Origin: Pseudomonadota bacterium
GTDB lineage: Bacteria > Pseudomonadota > Gammaproteobacteria > Burkholderiales > Burkholderiaceae_A
Direction of reading: 5' to 3'
Assembly: GCA_002684875.1 (NCBI GenBank)
Contig: NYVY01000090.1
Span: 1-17,382, forward strand
Length of the DNA stretch: 17,382 nucleotides
The notes under the pieces were generated by a model. It made no database searches and was not told the DNA's origin. It saw only the letters and a list, made by a program, of their open reading frames with translations. Within the stretch, counting starts at the first letter, position 1. The number at the start of each line of letters is the position of its first letter. The translations under genes and the position numbers were made by a program. Below are positions 15,773 to 17,382 of this stretch, in pieces.

Positions 15773-16267
15773 TTAACTTGAAGGTTCTAAGACAATATTT
15801 ATTTGATTATCGTAACGCCAATATGCCCCAGTCAACATATCGACTACGCCTGGAACTAGCCCCAAATAGGTGCTTGTTGTTGACTTGGAATTAGCGATTA
15901 TGTTGTCCCATCCAAATTCATTAGAAATTGTATTTACTACACCAACACCTCCACCAGCGACTCCAATTGCTCCCAAGCCAGAAGGGCTACTTACCAATCT
16001 AAGCATTCGTGGTTGAAAGCCTTGAGCGTGACAAACAAGTACCAGTTCTTTAGGAGACCGTTGGGTATACAAAACTGGGTTAGCAGCAGTCAACGCGCCT
16101 AATTCTCGATTCTCTCTATAGACCCTACAAATAGTAGATTCTGGGGTGAGAGTAACAGAAATTGGCTGAGATGTGCCTTCGAATACCGTTGCACACCCAG
16201 TCAAGAAAAATATTGCCAATATACTACTTATGACGCATTTGGCCCTAAATACGTAAAAATTTTTCAT
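15773..16267 (-). CDS. Putative outer-membrane or periplasmic lipoprotein of unknown function
   Basis: This 164-residue protein has a type II signal peptide with lipobox LTGC (lipidated Cys25), followed by ATVFEGTSQPISVTLTPES. It then has a beta-rich segment (ICRVYRENRELGALTAANPV, ELVLVCHAQGFQPRML), a glycine-rich hydrophobic stretch (GLGAIGVAGGGVGVVNT, about 97-113), and a tail containing YLGLVPGVVDMLTGAYWRYD. The C-A-T-x-x-x-G-T-x-Q-x-[IV]-x-V start is common to a family of small proteobacterial lipoproteins whose function is unknown to me. GGAAGG lies upstream of the ATG. It heads a two-gene minus-strand unit with the secreted protein downstream. Confidence 0.8.
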   Translation of the reverse strand: MKNFYVFRAKCVISSILAIFFLTGCATVFEGTSQPISVTLTPESTICRVYRENRELGALTAANPVLYTQRSPKELVLVCHAQGFQPRMLRLVSSPSGLGAIGVAGGGVGVVNTISNEFGWDNIIANSKSTTSTYLGLVPGVVDMLTGAYWRYDNQINIVLEPSS

Positions 16268-16469
16268 AACAAATTACCTTCCAAGTTTTTTCGTATACAC
16301 ACAACTAATCCATCCGACCATACGTTAATCGACAAAAAGAACGAATACTTTATCCAAACTATAGAGAACTATATAAATTGAACAACTTTTCTCCCCAAAA
16401 ACAACCTCTTTGTCTATTCAGTTAAGCAATTTGTTTTTGTTCCAATTTATGGACAATGACATGTATCAT

Positions 16470-16498
16470 TTGAAGACCCACCGTAATTATCTTATACT
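16470..16498 (+). promoter_or_regulatory. Sigma70-type promoter for the small membrane protein gene
   Basis: TTGAAG at 16470-16475 and TATACT at 16493-16498 are separated by exactly 17 bp, a near-ideal sigma70 layout. Transcription would start near 16505, leaving a leader of only about 14 nt before the ATG at 16519. Confidence 0.55.
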
Positions 16499-16518
16499 CA
16501 AAATAAAGCAAAAATAAA

Positions 16519-16821
16519 ATGAATATAAAAGGTTATTTTTTTCTAATTTTTACCCTTGTTAGCGTGGGCATCTTGTTTGAGTTGTTTTTGTTCTTATCTG
16601 GGTCAAAAATTTTAACGGAAGAATTAGTAGTCGAAAGAGATGGGGCAATAACCTCACAGGATTTTATAGAAGTTTTTGGTGAGTACAATGACGCAGAATT
16701 TTCTAAGTTGGCCTGCAAGTACTTCAACGGTAGAAAGTTTGTTTACAGAGAATACAAATTTTCTCTTACAAATGAGGGGGGTAAAGATGCTTGCCCAGCT
16801 TTTCTTAGACCCCGTCAATAG
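16519..16821 (+). CDS. Small membrane-anchored protein of unknown function
   Basis: This 100-residue protein has one N-terminal hydrophobic helix (about residues 5-28, GYFFLIFTLVSVGILFELFL), which may be a signal anchor because no good cleavage site is seen. A soluble part of about 70 residues follows, with two cysteines (KLACKYF and KDACPAF) that could form a disulfide if exported. No family recognised. It is supported as a gene by the well-placed promoter at 16470-16498 and by protein-like composition; the ribosome binding site is weak. It is monocistronic, convergent with the FlaG-like gene 43 bp downstream. Confidence 0.6.
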   Translation: MNIKGYFFLIFTLVSVGILFELFLFLSGSKILTEELVVERDGAITSQDFIEVFGEYNDAEFSKLACKYFNGRKFVYREYKFSLTNEGGKDACPAFLRPRQ

Positions 16822-16864
16822 GAAACCTCTTTTATATCAATTAATTGCTGAATTATAAAAGAAT

Positions 16865-17382
16865 CTAAGCTTTATCATCAAATAGCATTCCTCTCATTGA
16901 TTTTAAGCCCTCCGATACTCTTATAGCGTGTTCAGGTGGTATTTGTCTAACGACATCACCGTTATCTGGATTCACTACAGTAATTACATCTGTATTTGAC
17001 TCTTTATCTCGAGAAAAACGAATTGCCCGATTCAGATCCTCCATCCTTTTATTTAACGTATCTATGGACCTATCAACTCGTTCAGCAAATTGATTGATGC
17101 TTGGATTATTTTCGGTCTGGAAATTGTCAATAGACTCGTTATCCCCAAGTGGCGCCTGAATAATTCCTGCCCTGTTAACCCCAAAATTTAATTCAGACGA
17201 GGAAAATACATTCCTATCGAGACGAGATGGTCCTGCAAAACCGCCGGGCCCCATTAGATTTGAAGTAGAACTCTTCAAACTCGCTAAACCTTCCCTGGCT
17301 TCAAAACTATTCGGTTCACCAACAGGCACTGGGCGAGAACCAGCAGAAACAGCGGTACTGCTATTAGCCTTCAAACTTCTCA
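16865..17382 (-). CDS. flaG: FlaG-family flagellar protein, start at or beyond the window edge
   Basis: The C-terminal half (about the last 85 residues) is the FlaG domain: RSIDTLNKRMEDLNRAIRFS, then VVNPDNGDVVRQIPPEHAIR and a final LKSMRGMLFDDKA. The family typically ends with I-R-Q-I-P-[PS]-E-x-x-[LI]-[KR] and L-F-D-x-[KR]-x. The N-terminal part is Ser/Gly/Asn-rich and probably disordered. FlaG proteins influence flagellar filament length; the gene usually sits between flagellin and fliD. The first start inside the window is TTG at 17374, but the frame stays open to the edge, and the last two bases would complete an ATG if the next base outside is A, giving three or four more residues. At about 170 residues it is longer than a typical FlaG of 110-140. 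Confidence 0.85.
   Translation of the reverse strand, partial: RSLKANSSTAVSAGSRPVPVGEPNSFEAREGLASLKSSTSNLMGPGGFAGPSRLDRNVFSSSELNFGVNRAGIIQAPLGDNESIDNFQTENNPSINQFAERVDRSIDTLNKRMEDLNRAIRFSRDKESNTDVITVVNPDNGDVVRQIPPEHAIRVSEGLKSMRGMLFDDKA

Overview
This is an AT-rich bacterial window, most likely from a member of the Pseudomonadota. The hemC-hemD-hemX/mitofilin-like-hemY operon facing argH is an arrangement I associate with beta- and gammaproteobacteria. The tRNA carries an encoded CCA end, and a FixJ-type regulator and a FlaG-like flagellar protein are also present. I cannot name the species. Intact fae next to decayed tetrahydromethanopterin (H4MPT) genes points to methylotrophic or formaldehyde-handling ancestry.

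Layout. Positions 1-560 hold a wrecked soluble inorganic pyrophosphatase gene (ppa, minus strand), followed by the upstream region of an intact K+-independent-type membrane H+-pyrophosphatase (hppA, 561-2597, plus). Converging on hppA is a tight four-gene minus-strand operon, hemC-hemD-hemX-like-hemY (6780 down to 2621). hemC and hemD make hydroxymethylbilane and uroporphyrinogen III; the other two encode inner-membrane proteins usually linked to this operon. argH (last step of arginine synthesis) starts only 28 bp from hemC on the other strand. It is followed by a membrane PAS histidine kinase and a FixJ/LuxR-type response regulator (8251-11262), then tRNA-Arg(ACG), then a salicylate-hydroxylase-like FAD monooxygenase (11414-12580). 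A pterin-related group comes next: a pterin-4a-carbinolamine dehydratase (minus) divergent from folK (plus), then fae (minus).

The 1.1 kb upstream of fae (14168-15279) holds no intact gene. It contains recognisable minus-strand relics: an N-terminal piece of methenyl-H4MPT cyclohydrolase (mch), a possible unidentified short relic, and a CitG-like (orf7-type) relic directly before fae. This matches the methylotroph order mch-orf5-orf7-fae, so the window appears to record decay of an H4MPT operon with only fae left intact.

The last part holds a secreted protein and a lipoprotein of unknown function (one minus-strand unit), a small membrane-anchored protein with a good sigma70-type promoter, and a FlaG-like protein that runs to the window edge.

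The two most notable observations are both gene losses: soluble ppa lost beside hppA, and H4MPT genes lost around a surviving fae. I saw no CRISPR array, insertion sequence, prophage or convincing intrinsic terminator.
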